From the NCBI RefSeq assembly GCF_020035535.1, contig NZ_CP083349.1:62001-126000 (forward strand): a stretch of 64,000 nt of DNA, written 5' to 3'. Under the pieces are notes generated by a model. That model had not been told where the DNA came from. It saw nothing but the letters and a program-made list of their open reading frames with translations, and did not search any database. The position numbers and the translations under genes are program-made. Origin of the DNA: Ensifer adhaerens. Lineage in GTDB: Bacteria > Pseudomonadota > Alphaproteobacteria > Rhizobiales > Rhizobiaceae. Positions 1 to 9,003 of this stretch are shown here, one piece after another. Numbering within the stretch: the stretch's first letter is position 1; every line of letters starts with the position of its first letter.

Positions 1-606
1 GCCTCGCTGCTGCCGCGCTGGCGCGGTGCCGCGCCCATCCAGCGCGCGATCATGGCCGGCGATCATGAGACCGGCATGATGGTGATGAAGATGGAAAAGG
101 GGCTCGATACCGGTCCGGTCGCTCTCACCAAGACGGTCCAGATCGGCGAGACGATGACCGGTGGCGAACTGCACGACCGGCTGATGCAGGTCGGCGCCAG
201 CCTGATGCGGGAGGCGATGGCGAAGCTCGAGGCCGACGATCTGCCGCTGACGGTCCAGGCCGAGGACGGTGTCGTCTACGCCCAGAAGATCAGCAAGGCG
301 GAAACCCGCATCGACTTCGCCCGTCCTTCGCGCGAGGTGCATGATCACATCCGCGGCCTGTCGCCGTTCCCGGGCGCCTGGTTCGAACTCGAAATCGCCG
401 GCAAGCCGGAACGCATCAAGGTGCTGAACTCCGAGCCGGCTTCCGGCACGGGCGAGGCCGGAACGGTGCTCGATGACAGCCTGAAGATCGCCTGCGCCGA
501 AGGCGCGGTTCGGCTGACCCGCCTGCAGCGCGCCGGCGGCAAGGCGCTCGGAGCGGCCGACTTCCTGCGCGGAACGCCGGTTGCGCCCGGCACGAGGGTC
601 GGCTGA
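1..606 (+). CDS. fmt: Methionyl-tRNA formyltransferase, 3' part
   Basis: Formylates Met-tRNA(fMet) with 10-formyl-tetrahydrofolate before translation initiation in the cytoplasm. The reading frame is open from the first base of the window, so the N-terminal part, including most of the formyl-donor site, lies outside. The visible 201 residues begin with the family signature [13 protein letters not shown] of the transferase domain. They continue into the C-terminal OB-fold-like domain (about residues 100-200, with [19 protein letters not shown]) that holds the tRNA acceptor arm. The stop codon overlaps the start of truA by one base, so the two are co-translated. The usual rhizobial partner def is expected just upstream. 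Identification is firm from the signatures and from context. Confidence 0.95.
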   Translation, partial: ASLLPRWRGAAPIQRAIMAGDHETGMMVMKMEKGLDTGPVALTKTVQIGETMTGGELHDRLMQVGASLMREAMAKLEADDLPLTVQAEDGVVYAQKISKAETRIDFARPSREVHDHIRGLSPFPGAWFELEIAGKPERIKVLNSEPASGTGEAGTVLDDSLKIACAEGAVRLTRLQRAGGKALGAADFLRGTPVAPGTRVG

Positions 607-1349
607 TGCCGCGCTTCAAGCTGACCGTCGAATATGACGGCTCTGATTATGTCGGCTGGCAGCGGCAGGACAATGGCGAGTCTGTGCAAGGGGCGATCGA
701 AAAGGCGATCCTGTCTCTGACCGGCGATACCGTTTCGATCCGTGGCGCCGGCCGCACCGATTCCGGCGTACACGCCAGCGGCCAGGTCATGCATGCCGAT
801 CTGACCCGTCCGTGGAAGCCCTATACGCTGCGCAATGCGCTGAACGCGCATCTGGGCCTTGCGCGCGAGCGAGTGGCGATCCTCGAGGCCGAGGAAGTGT
901 CCGAGGAATTCGACGCCCGCTTCTCGGCGCTGCGCCGGCATTATCTCTACCGCATCATCTCACGGCCCGCGCCGCTGGCACTTGAAGCCCGGCGCGCCTG
1001 GTGGGTGCCGAAGCCGCTCGACCATGAGGCGATGCATGCGGGCGCCCAGCGCCTCGTCGGCCATCACGATTTCACCACCTTCCGCTCCGCCCATTGCCAG
1101 GCGACGAGCCCGGTGCGGACGCTCGACCGGCTGGACGTCGCGCTCGTTGGCGGCGTCATCGAGATCCGCGCGACGGCGCAGAGCTTCCTGCACAACCAGA
1201 TCCGGTCCTTTGCGGGATCGCTGAAGCTGGTGGGCGAGGGCAAATGGTCGCCGGACGATTTGCAGGCAGCGCTTGAAGCGCGCAACCGCAAGGCCTGCGG
1301 CCCCGTGGCCCCGCCCGATGGGCTTTATTTCCTGCAAGTGGATTACTGA
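606..1349 (+). CDS. truA: tRNA pseudouridine(38-40) synthase TruA
   Basis: Converts uridines 38-40 in the anticodon arm of many tRNAs to pseudouridine. The protein is 247 residues, the usual length. The catalytic aspartate is D52 in the motif [11 protein letters not shown], and the N-terminal [14 protein letters not shown] is a TruA hallmark. The C-terminal half carries [12 protein letters not shown], typical of the second catalytic-domain repeat. The start overlaps the fmt stop (TGATG), so translation is coupled. A short dyad repeat follows the stop codon. No anomalies were seen. Confidence 0.96.
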   Translation: MPRFKLTVEYDGSDYVGWQRQDNGESVQGAIEKAILSLTGDTVSIRGAGRTDSGVHASGQVMHADLTRPWKPYTLRNALNAHLGLARERVAILEAEEVSEEFDARFSALRRHYLYRIISRPAPLALEARRAWWVPKPLDHEAMHAGAQRLVGHHDFTTFRSAHCQATSPVRTLDRLDVALVGGVIEIRATAQSFLHNQIRSFAGSLKLVGEGKWSPDDLQAALEARNRKACGPVAPPDGLYFLQVDY

Positions 1350-1369
1350 TCGCGAGCCGATCCTGAAGC

Positions 1370-1434
1370 TCTGAAGCACGATCCTATAGCATGTCGTTAT
1401 CGCAAAACCGCTGCGCACAGTTGCGCGTCACACT
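1370..1434. repeat. Rhizobial intergenic palindromic repeat
   Basis: The stretch between truA and the membrane protein gene contains the block GCATGTCGTTATCGCAAAAC followed by a G/C-rich inverted segment. From memory, closely similar sequence recurs between genes throughout Sinorhizobium and Rhizobium chromosomes. It sits between convergent genes, so it could also act as a terminator. Only one copy lies in this window, so the repeat call rests on recognition and not on internal comparison. Confidence 0.45.
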
Positions 1435-2031
1435 CTAGCTCGGGATCAGGCCGAAGAAGCGCTGCAGCAGGTCGCCGATCATCATCGAGGGCAGCAGGAA
1501 TAGCGCCGTCAGCGCCGAGGCCAGCAGCGTCTGGTTGCCCGTCAGCATGCGCAGGAGCCGGAAGAGCACAGCGATGCTGACCACGAGCAGCGTCAGCCAG
1601 ATCAGGCTCGTCAAGCCTTGGCTTCCGGGAATGGTGAGCCTGATCGCCGCCGGCACCGCCATCGCGTAGGAAAGCGGCACGGAGAGCCAGTTGGTGGTGA
1701 CGATGATCGGCACCACTGCTCCTGCAAAACCGAGCGGACGGGACAGAATGGCGATCAGCACCAGCGGCAGCAGCCAGCTGACGAGATCGACGACCAGCAG
1801 CTTGAAGATGAAGCCTATGCCGATCACCGTCCCATCGGGCATCGCCGACAAATAGTAGAACCGCCAGGACGCCCAGGTAACGGCGATCGCCGGCAGGCAC
1901 CAGAGCATCGACGTGAACGAGCGCCAGAGGCCGCTCTCGCTGAAATCGAGCCAGCGGAAACCCTCTTGGTTGCCCTGAGCCAAGAGCCAAAGGCCCTTGA
2001 TATAGGCAAGCACCTCGTCAAGCAGCGGCAT
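1435..2031 (-). CDS. Integral membrane protein of unknown function
   Basis: A 198-residue hydrophobic protein with about five predicted membrane helices, roughly at residues 33-52, 63-85, 90-112, 135-160 and 165-190. It starts at [10 protein letters not shown], which overlaps the last 14 bases of dapE, so it is translated after dapE in the same transcript. A longer open frame upstream exists only because it runs antisense-like through dapE, and it lacks coding character. No enzymatic motif or transporter signature was recognised. The conserved position behind dapE is the only functional hint. It could be a YIP1-like or other small multi-pass protein. Confidence 0.7.
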   Translation of the reverse strand: MPLLDEVLAYIKGLWLLAQGNQEGFRWLDFSESGLWRSFTSMLWCLPAIAVTWASWRFYYLSAMPDGTVIGIGFIFKLLVVDLVSWLLPLVLIAILSRPLGFAGAVVPIIVTTNWLSVPLSYAMAVPAAIRLTIPGSQGLTSLIWLTLLVVSIAVLFRLLRMLTGNQTLLASALTALFLLPSMMIGDLLQRFFGLIPS

Positions 2032-3211
2032 GGCCGAACCAGCGGAGGACGAAGGTCTCGTAAATATTGGTGAGGGTTTCGAGGTCGGCGACGGCGACAC
2101 GTTCGTCGACCATGTGCATGGTCTGGCCGACCAGGCCAAACTCCACCACCGGGCAATAGTCCTTGATGAAGCGCGCGTCCGATGTGCCACCGGTCGTCGA
2201 CAGCTTCGGCTGTCGGCCGGTGACAGCCTCGACGGCGCCCGAGAGCGAATCGATCAGCGCATTGTTACGCGTCAGGAAAACATGGCTCGGGCGCTCGCTC
2301 CAGGCGATTTCGTAGCGGACGGGTGCGCGATCCGGGCGCAGGCTGCCGGCCACTGCAGCGCGGTCGAGCCGTGCGATGATCTCGGCCATCAGGCTTTCGG
2401 CCGTCCAGCTGTCGTTGAAGCGGATGTTGAACGCGGCGGTGGCTTTCGCCGGAATGACGTTGACCGCGCCATTGCCGACATCGATCGTCGTCACTTCCAG
2501 GTTCGATGCCTGGAAGCTCTCGGTGCCGTTGTCGAACGGCGGATCCATCAGCGCCTGCGTCAATTGCAGGATGCCGCGCACGGGGCTGTCGGCGAGATGC
2601 GGATAGGCCGCATGCCCTTGCATGCCGTGGACGGTGATGCGGCCCGAGAGCGAGCCGCGGCGGCCGATCTTGATCATGTCGCCGAGCTGGTCGGGGTTGG
2701 TCGGCTCGCCAACGAGGCAGGCGTCCCAGCGCTCGCCCTTGTCTGCCGCCCATTGCAAGAGTTTGGTGGTGCCGTTGATCGCCGGTCCCTCTTCGTCACC
2801 GGTGATGAGGAAGGAGACCGACCCCTTCGGCGCGCCATGTTTTTCGATGTGGCGGGCGACCGCCGCGACGAAGCAGGCTATGCCGCCCTTCATGTCGACG
2901 GCGCCGCGGCCGTACATTTCGCCGCTGGCGATCTCGGCCGAAAACGGCCCATGGCTCCAGGCGGCTTCGTCGCCAACCGGGACGACATCGGTATGACCGG
3001 CGAACATCAGATGCGGGCCTTCGGTACCGAGCCGTGCATAGAGGTTCTCGATGTCGGGCGTGCCGACGTCCTTTGCCACCACGCGGTCGACCGTAAAGCC
3101 GAGCGGCTTCAGCATGGCCTCGAGGGCGGAAAGCGCTCCGCCTTCGGCCGGCGTGACCGAGGGGCAGCGAATGAGAGTGGCGAGATTGGCGATTGGATCG
3201 GTGGGGGTCAT
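2018..3211 (-). CDS. dapE: Succinyl-diaminopimelate desuccinylase DapE
   Basis: Hydrolyses N-succinyl-LL-2,6-diaminopimelate to diaminopimelate and succinate, giving the precursor of lysine and peptidoglycan. The protein is 397 residues, as usual for rhizobia. M20 metallopeptidase motifs are present in order: [11 protein letters not shown] with zinc ligand H73, [10 protein letters not shown] with bridging D106, and [12 protein letters not shown] with catalytic E140 and ligand E141. The C-terminal [10 protein letters not shown] matches the dimer and substrate region. The 3' end overlaps a membrane protein gene. dapD lies about 10 kb away on the same strand, so the succinylase branch is complete in this window except for the aminotransferase. 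Confidence 0.96.
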   Translation of the reverse strand: MTPTDPIANLATLIRCPSVTPAEGGALSALEAMLKPLGFTVDRVVAKDVGTPDIENLYARLGTEGPHLMFAGHTDVVPVGDEAAWSHGPFSAEIASGEMYGRGAVDMKGGIACFVAAVARHIEKHGAPKGSVSFLITGDEEGPAINGTTKLLQWAADKGERWDACLVGEPTNPDQLGDMIKIGRRGSLSGRITVHGMQGHAAYPHLADSPVRGILQLTQALMDPPFDNGTESFQASNLEVTTIDVGNGAVNVIPAKATAAFNIRFNDSWTAESLMAEIIARLDRAAVAGSLRPDRAPVRYEIAWSERPSHVFLTRNNALIDSLSGAVEAVTGRQPKLSTTGGTSDARFIKDYCPVVEFGLVGQTMHMVDERVAVADLETLTNIYETFVLRWFGHAAA

Positions 3212-3385
3212 CTAACGCTATGCCGTCTGCTTGGCCGCTGGAGCCAATGGAATGGAGGCTGCTGGTTTATCCGATCGTCAGTGAACTGTCACGTGGGATG
3301 GGCACCGCTACGCGGCAGGGCGATTTGTCCCGCGGGATGCAATGCGGCGCCGCGCCTGGGCGGAGGCGCAGCGCCGCAGCTTCAA

Positions 3386-3407
3386 CGGGCCGGAGTGATC
3401 CGGCCCG
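3386..3407. terminator. Hairpin downstream of the RND efflux gene
   Basis: A perfect 8-bp GC stem (3386-3393 with 3400-3407) has a 6-base loop and is preceded by another GC-rich inverted pair at 3344-3350 and 3371-3377. It lies 30 bases beyond the stop of the efflux pump gene, read on the minus strand. There is no uridine tract, so factor-independent termination is uncertain. The rest of the 225-base gap shows no gene. Confidence 0.4.
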
Positions 3408-3436
3408 CCTGAAGATCGTGAAAGGGAAGGAGAGGC

Positions 3437-6400
3437 TTACTCTCCCGGCGCGAGATGCGGCGCCTCGATATGGGCTCCGGCGTGTTTCAAGGGCCGCTCG
3501 CCGGTGAGCTTGCGGATCAGCACGTAGAAGACCGGGGTCATGAAGATGCCGAACGCCGTGACGCCGATCATGCCGGCAAAGACCGCGACACCCATGGCCG
3601 AGCGCATTTCTGCACCCGCGCCGGTGGACATCACCAAGGGTACCACGCCCATAATGAAGGCCATCGAGGTCATCAGGATCGGGCGCAGACGCAGCCGGCT
3701 CGCCTCGATCGCTGCCTTCACCGGCGTGCTGCCTGAGAGTTCCAGTTCGCGGGCGAACTCGACGATCAGGATGGCGTTCTTCGCCGATAGGCCGACCAGC
3801 ACGATCAGACCGATCTGGGTGAAGACGTTGTTGTCGCCTCCCGTCAGCCAGACGCCCACCAGCGCCGCCATGATGCCCATCGGCACGATCAGAATGATCG
3901 AGATCGGCAGCGTCAGGCTCTCATACTGTGCGGCAAGCACGAGGTAGACGAGCAGCAGCGCCAGCGGGAAGACGAGCAGGCCCGAGTTGCCGGCCAGGAT
4001 CTGCTGGTAGGTGAGATCCGTCCATTCGAAGCCGATGCCGGGCGGCAGAGTTTCGGCGGCGATCTTCTCGATGGCAGCCTGAGCCTGGCCGGACGAGAAG
4101 CCCGGTGCCGGGCCGCCATTGATGTCGGCCGACAGGAAGCCATTGTAGCGGATCGCCCTTTCGGCGCCGACCGTCTGCTCGACCTTCAAGAGTGCCGACA
4201 GCGGGATCATCTCGCCGGACTGCGAACGCACCTTCAGCTTGCCGATGTCGTCGGCATGGCTGCGGTAGTTGGCGTCCGCCTGGATGCGCACGCTGTAGGT
4301 GCGGCCGAAGGCGTTGAAGTCGTTGACGTAGAGCGAGCCCAAGTAGATCTGCAGGGTCTCGAAGACGTCGGTGACGGCCACGCCAAGCTGGCGCGCCTTG
4401 ACGCGGTCGAGGTCGGCATAGAGCTGCGGCACGTTGATCTGGTAGCTCGAATAGAGCCCGGCCAGTTCAGGTGTCTGGTAGGCCTTGGCGAGGAACGCTT
4501 TGGTTGCCTCGTCGAGCGCCTGGTAGCCGAGGCCGTTCTTGTCCTCGAGCTGCAGCTTGAAGCCGCCGGTCGTGCCGAGGCCCTGGACGGGCGGCGGTGG
4601 GAACATGGCGATGAAGGCATCCTGGATCGCGCCGAATTCCTGGTTGAGCTGCATGGCGATCGCGCCGCCGGACAGTTCGGGCGTCTTGCGTTCCTCGAAG
4701 GGCTTCAGGGCGACGAAGACGATGCCGGAGTTCGACGAGTTGGTGAAGCCGTTGATCGACAGGCCCGGGAAGGCGATGGCGTTCTCGACACCCGGATGCT
4801 TGAGCGCGATCTCGCTCATGCGCTTGATCACGTCTTCCGAGCGATCGAGCGTCGCTGCGTCCGGAAGCTGGGCGAAGCCGATCAGGTACTGCTTGTCCTG
4901 CGCCGGCACGAAGCCGCCGGGGATGGCGCGGAACAGCGTGAAGGTCACGCCGAGCAGCACCACATAGACGACCATGATCAGCGACTTGCGGGTCAGGATC
5001 CGTCCGACGCCGCGGCCGTAGGCTTCCGAGCTTGCCCCGAAGAAGCGGTTGAAGCCGCGGAAGAACCAGCCGAACAGCTTGTCCATGGCCCGCGTCAGCC
5101 AGTCCTTCGGCGCGTGGTGGTCCTTCAAGAGAAGGGCGGCCAGAGCCGGCGACAGCGTCAGCGAATTCAGCGCCGAGATCACCGTGGAGATCGCGATTGT
5201 CAGCGCGAACTGACGATAGAACTGGCCGGTGAGACCGGTGATGAAGGCAAGCGGGACGAAAACGGCGACGAGCACCAGCGCGATTGCGATGATCGGACCC
5301 GAGACTTCCTGCATGGCGCGGTAGGTCGCCTGAACAGGCGACAGGCCCTGCTCGATATTGCGCTCGACGTTCTCGACCACCACGATCGCGTCGTCGACGA
5401 CGATGCCAATCGCCAGCACCAGGCCGAAGAGGCTGAGCGCGTTGATCGAGAAGCCGAAGACATACATCACCGCGAAGGTACCGACGATCGAGACCGGAAC
5501 GGCGACGAGCGGGATGATCGAGGCGCGCCAGGTCTGCAGAAAGACGATGACGACGATGACGACGAGGGCGATCGCTTCGAGCAGCGTATGGATGACCGAC
5601 TCGATCGAGGCGCGCACGAACTGGGTCGTGTCATAGACGATTTCGTAGTCGACGCCCTCGGGCATGGTCAGCTTCAGCTCGGCCATGGCCTTGTGCACGT
5701 TTTCGGAGATCTGGATCGCGTTCGAACCCGGCGCCTGGAAGATGCCCATGCCGACGGCCGGCTTGTTGTCGAGCAGCGAGCGCAGTGAATAGTCGGCAGC
5801 ACCCATCTCGACGCGTGCGACGTCGCCAAGCCGGGTCACTTCGCCCTCGGCGCCGGATTTGACGACGATGTTGGCGAAATCCTCAGGCGTCTGCAGACGC
5901 CCTTGCGCGTTGACGGAAAGCTGCAGGTCGAGGCCCGGAACCGACGGCGAGGCGCCGATAACGCCTGCCGCCGCCTGGACGTTCTGGCCACGCACCGCAT
6001 TGGCGATGTCGCTTGCCGCAAGGCCGCGCTCGGCCGCCTTCTGCGGATCGATCCAGACGCGCATCGAATAATCGCCGCCGCCGAAGATCTGCACCTGGCC
6101 GACACCGTCGATGCGGGCCAGCCGATCCTTGACGTTCAGCACACCGTAGTTGCGCAGATAGTTGATGTCGTACTGGCCGTTCGGCGAGATCAGATGGACC
6201 ACCAGCGTCAGGTCGGGCGAGCTCTTGACGGTCGTGACGCCGAGGCGGCGCACTTCCTCGGGCAGCCGCGGCTCGGCCTGCGAGACGCGGTTTTGCACGA
6301 GTTGCTGGGCCTGGTCCGGGTCGGTGCCGAGTTCGAAGGTGACGGTCAGCGTCATCAGGCCATCGGCGGTCGCCTGGCTCTGCATGTAGAGCATGCCTTC

Positions 6401-6622
6401 GACGCCATTGATCTGTTCTTCGAGCGGTGTCGCCACCGTCTCGGCGATCACGGCCGGGTTGGCGCCCGGGTACTGCGCACGCACGACGATCTGCGGCGGA
6501 ACGACTTCGGGATATTCGGAGATCGGCAGACCGGTCATGCCGATCAGGCCGGCCACGAAGATCAGGACCGAAAGGACGCCCGCGAAGACCGGGCGGTCGA
6601 CGAAGAAGCGTGAGAAATTCAT
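3437..6622 (-). CDS. RND multidrug efflux pump, inner-membrane subunit (HAE1/AcrB family)
   Basis: A proton-driven tripartite efflux transporter subunit of 1061 residues, close to AcrB, MexB, SmeB and BepE. The N-terminus MNFSRFFVDRPVFAGVLSVL and the region GLPISEYPEVVPP are typical of HAE1 pumps. Helix 4 carries the proton-relay pair in GIVVDDAIVVVEN. The repeat halves each have six membrane helices and a large periplasmic loop. The start at 6622 is preceded by AAGGGGG at good distance; an upstream in-frame start would add 20 non-conserved residues. The adaptor gene lies upstream with a 129-base gap that holds a strong hairpin. No outer-membrane channel gene is nearby, so a TolC elsewhere must serve it. 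The exact substrates cannot be told from sequence. Confidence 0.95.
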   Translation of the reverse strand: MNFSRFFVDRPVFAGVLSVLIFVAGLIGMTGLPISEYPEVVPPQIVVRAQYPGANPAVIAETVATPLEEQINGVEGMLYMQSQATADGLMTLTVTFELGTDPDQAQQLVQNRVSQAEPRLPEEVRRLGVTTVKSSPDLTLVVHLISPNGQYDINYLRNYGVLNVKDRLARIDGVGQVQIFGGGDYSMRVWIDPQKAAERGLAASDIANAVRGQNVQAAAGVIGASPSVPGLDLQLSVNAQGRLQTPEDFANIVVKSGAEGEVTRLGDVARVEMGAADYSLRSLLDNKPAVGMGIFQAPGSNAIQISENVHKAMAELKLTMPEGVDYEIVYDTTQFVRASIESVIHTLLEAIALVVIVVIVFLQTWRASIIPLVAVPVSIVGTFAVMYVFGFSINALSLFGLVLAIGIVVDDAIVVVENVERNIEQGLSPVQATYRAMQEVSGPIIAIALVLVAVFVPLAFITGLTGQFYRQFALTIAISTVISALNSLTLSPALAALLLKDHHAPKDWLTRAMDKLFGWFFRGFNRFFGASSEAYGRGVGRILTRKSLIMVVYVVLLGVTFTLFRAIPGGFVPAQDKQYLIGFAQLPDAATLDRSEDVIKRMSEIALKHPGVENAIAFPGLSINGFTNSSNSGIVFVALKPFEERKTPELSGGAIAMQLNQEFGAIQDAFIAMFPPPPVQGLGTTGGFKLQLEDKNGLGYQALDEATKAFLAKAYQTPELAGLYSSYQINVPQLYADLDRVKARQLGVAVTDVFETLQIYLGSLYVNDFNAFGRTYSVRIQADANYRSHADDIGKLKVRSQSGEMIPLSALLKVEQTVGAERAIRYNGFLSADINGGPAPGFSSGQAQAAIEKIAAETLPPGIGFEWTDLTYQQILAGNSGLLVFPLALLLVYLVLAAQYESLTLPISIILIVPMGIMAALVGVWLTGGDNNVFTQIGLIVLVGLSAKNAILIVEFARELELSGSTPVKAAIEASRLRLRPILMTSMAFIMGVVPLVMSTGAGAEMRSAMGVAVFAGMIGVTAFGIFMTPVFYVLIRKLTGERPLKHAGAHIEAPHLAPGE

Positions 6623-6711
6623 GGTATCCCCCTTGGGACGTTTTAGGCAGACCTCGGGCGTTCGCGGCAAAATCTTCGCCACGCGGCATAGTCTGCTGAG
6701 TGATGCCTTGG

Positions 6712-6746
6712 CTGGCTGCTCGCCGCGCTCAGCGGGGAGCAGCCAG
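6712..6746. promoter_or_regulatory. Intra-operon hairpin between adaptor and RND pump genes
   Basis: Inverted repeat with a 10-bp perfect outer stem (6712-6721 with 6737-6746). An inner four-pair stem continues after one mismatch and leaves a 5-base loop. It lies just after the adaptor stop codon and about 90 bases before the pump start. Such elements often stabilise the 3' end of the first cistron or attenuate the second. No uridine run follows. Confidence 0.5.
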
Positions 6747-6751
6747 GACCA

Positions 6752-7954
6752 TTACTTGGCGATCGAAGCGGTCGTTTCCTCGACCTGCTGTGGCGCGACG
6801 ACAACGCCCGGGCGAACCCGCTGCAGGCCGTTGACGACGATGTTCTCGCCGGACTTCAGGCCGCTTTCGACGATGCGCAGACCGTCGGAATTCGGTCCGA
6901 GCTTGACCTGGCGATACTCGACCTTGTTGTCGGTACCGACGACGAAGACGAACTTCTTGTCCTGGTCGGAACCGATGGCGCGGTCGCTGACCACAAGCTT
7001 CTCCTCGGGGTCCGGCTCGCCGATGCGGATACGGACGAACTGTCCGGGGATCAGCTTGCCTTCGGCGTTTTCAAGCGCCGCACGCACCCGGATCGTGCCG
7101 GTCGCCGCATCCACCTCGTTGTTGATGAGCTGGATATGGCCTGTGATCGGCGTGCCGTCGTCCGCAGCGGTGCCGACCTGCACCGGGAGACGCTCGATCG
7201 CGCTGCCGCCGGCGGATGCCGCGAGCTTCGCAAGCGCGGTGGTCACCACCTCTTCGCTGGCGTTGAAGCTCGCATAGATCGGGTCGACCGAGACGAGTGT
7301 CGTCAGCACCGGCGAAGCGGAGCCGGCTGCAACAAGGTTGCCGGCGGTGACGTCGAGCCGGCCGACGCGGCCGGAGATCGGCGCGCGAACCTCGGTATAT
7401 TGCAGGTCGAGTTCGGCCGTGCGCAGCGCGGCCTTGGCCGAGCGCACTTCCGCCTGCGCCTCGTCATAGGCGCTGGCGCGCTGGTCGACGCTGCTCTGCG
7501 GCACGGCGCTGGTGGTCACCAGCTTGCGGCCGCGCTCGAGTTCGATCTTGGCGAGCGCCACGCGCGCTTCTGCTGCCTCGACCTGGGCCTTCGCCCGCTC
7601 GACGGCGGCGGCATAGGGCTCGGGATCGATCGTCACCAGGAGGTCGCCCTGCTTCACGAGTGCACCTTCACGGAAGTGCGCCTTGAGGATGGCGCCGCCG
7701 ACGCGCGGGCGAACTTCCACGCGCTCGATCGCTTCGAGACGGCCGGAGAATTCTTCCCAGGTGGTGATGCGCTTGGACTGCGCCCGCGCCACCGAGACCG
7801 GCACGGCCGGAGGTGGCGCCGTGGCGGTCTCGGTGGCGGCGTCGGCTTCGAAATGCTGCGGCAGGCCGAGCATGACGGCACCACCGCCGGCGACAGACAA
7901 AAGGATACTCAGGCCGGCGCCCCAGAGGGCCCGGCGGGTCACTGTCGATGTCAT
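6752..7954 (-). CDS. RND efflux periplasmic adaptor (membrane fusion protein)
   Basis: Periplasmic adaptor of 400 residues in the AcrA/MexA family that links the RND pump to the outer-membrane channel. It starts with an N-terminal membrane anchor or signal segment (about residues 8-30). Next come the barrel-sandwich hybrid halves (VRPRVGGAILKAHFREGALVKQGDLLVTIDPEPY and the returning EVRAPISGRVGRLDVTAG), which flank a coiled-coil hairpin around residues 105-175. The beta-barrel and membrane-proximal domains follow. The start at 7954 has GGAGAG five bases upstream. It is the first gene of the efflux operon. The LysR and HxlR regulators further along could control it, but nothing in the sequence proves this. 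Confidence 0.94.
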   Translation of the reverse strand: MTSTVTRRALWGAGLSILLSVAGGGAVMLGLPQHFEADAATETATAPPPAVPVSVARAQSKRITTWEEFSGRLEAIERVEVRPRVGGAILKAHFREGALVKQGDLLVTIDPEPYAAAVERAKAQVEAAEARVALAKIELERGRKLVTTSAVPQSSVDQRASAYDEAQAEVRSAKAALRTAELDLQYTEVRAPISGRVGRLDVTAGNLVAAGSASPVLTTLVSVDPIYASFNASEEVVTTALAKLAASAGGSAIERLPVQVGTAADDGTPITGHIQLINNEVDAATGTIRVRAALENAEGKLIPGQFVRIRIGEPDPEEKLVVSDRAIGSDQDKKFVFVVGTDNKVEYRQVKLGPNSDGLRIVESGLKSGENIVVNGLQRVRPGVVVAPQQVEETTASIAK

Positions 7955-8038
7955 CTTTTCTCTCCTTGCCGGTTGGGAGCCGGCGCTTTGCTTTCGATGT
8001 CAGATCGAGGGAATGGGCTGGGTGATCGCCGCCCTCGT

Positions 8039-8914
8039 CTAACGCACCGTCATTTCCGCCGGCTTCGCCCCCGTCTTCTGGAAGAAACGGGAGAAGATGC
8101 CGGTAATCTCTTGGCGCTGTGCCGGCCAGCCTTCGCCGGAAGCCGCACTTTGCGGCAACCATCCGGCTCGTCCGGGCAGGACATGGGATTCGACCGTCAC
8201 GCCGGCCTGCCGCAGGCGCTCGGCATAGGCTTCGGCCTCGTCGCGCATCGGACACTCTTCGCTGGTCACAATCAGCGAGGGCACAAGGCCGGCGAGCCGC
8301 GTGCAGTGGGCCGGTGCGGCGTAAGGGTGTGTGAAGCCGCCGCTTTGGCCGAGATAACGCTGCCATCCGTCGGCGATCGATTGCGCCGAGGATTGCGGAC
8401 AGTATTGCCGGAACGATTCCGTCGCCAGGCATGGGTCGAGCATCGGCGATAGCAGGATCTGGCCCTTGAGATCGGTCAGATACTGGTCACGCGCCATCAG
8501 CGCGGCGCCGGCGGCGACATTGCCGCCCGCCTCTTCGCCAGCCACGAACAGCGACGACTTCTTGTGCGCGAACTGCGGGCAGCGTGAGCGCATCGACGAC
8601 AACATGGCATAGGCGACATCAAGCGCCGCGGGAAACGGATTGAGGCAGGCCGCGGAGTATTCGGGAGAGATCACCACCGCTCCGGCTGCCGCGAGCGCCT
8701 CGGCGACACGCTCACCGGCGGCGATCGTTCCGCCGACGAAGGAGCCGCCATGCAGGTGCAGCACGACCGGCGGCGGATTGAGCAAAGCTTCGCCGCGGTA
8801 GACACGTGCCGTGCAGCAGCCTTGGCCGGTCTGCATCGTCTCCACTTTGAACAGTTCGCCCATCTCTCTTGCCTTCGGCCCGAGCTCAACCCACATGTGG
8901 CGACAACAAGCCAC
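8039..8914 (-). CDS. Alpha/beta-hydrolase of the HSL esterase fold lacking the nucleophilic serine
   Basis: A 291-residue protein of the hormone-sensitive-lipase-like hydrolase family. The oxyanion-hole motif HGGSF is present at residues 55-59. The nucleophile elbow reads GEEAGGN (126-132), where active members have GDSAGG, so glutamate 128 replaces the catalytic serine. The bases at 8536-8541 give GAA GAG on the coding strand, not a serine codon. The protein is therefore probably inactive as a serine esterase, or works differently. The start used is GTG; an ATG six codons further in (8896) is equally possible. It is transcribed divergently from a LysR regulator and lies behind the efflux operon promoter. 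A regulatory or ligand-binding role is my inference. Confidence 0.75.
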   Translation of the reverse strand: MACCRHMWVELGPKAREMGELFKVETMQTGQGCCTARVYRGEALLNPPPVVLHLHGGSFVGGTIAAGERVAEALAAAGAVVISPEYSAACLNPFPAALDVAYAMLSSMRSRCPQFAHKKSSLFVAGEEAGGNVAAGAALMARDQYLTDLKGQILLSPMLDPCLATESFRQYCPQSSAQSIADGWQRYLGQSGGFTHPYAAPAHCTRLAGLVPSLIVTSEECPMRDEAEAYAERLRQAGVTVESHVLPGRAGWLPQSAASGEGWPAQRQEITGIFSRFFQKTGAKPAEMTVR

Positions 8915-8943
8915 GATAGGAGAATAACATTGTCTTCTGTCTG

Positions 8944-8974
8944 GAATAGTCTTTTCAAACTGACTACACTATTC
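8944..8974. promoter_or_regulatory. Inverted repeat operator candidate between LysR and hydrolase genes
   Basis: GAATAGT at 8944-8950 is answered by ACTATTC at 8968-8974, a perfect 7-bp dyad with half sites 24 bases apart centre to centre. The segment is notably AT-rich against its surroundings and lies in the 90-base gap between divergent genes. That fits a LysR-type autoregulatory site. Assignment to this regulator is inferred from position. Confidence 0.5.
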
Positions 8975-9003
8975 GTATTCTCGAACAATCACGGCTCTTG
9001 AAA

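Noticed and set aside
2032..2190. N-terminal extension of the membrane protein after dapE
   Set aside because: It overlaps the dapE coding sequence, is serine- and arginine-rich, and a proper start exists at 2031.
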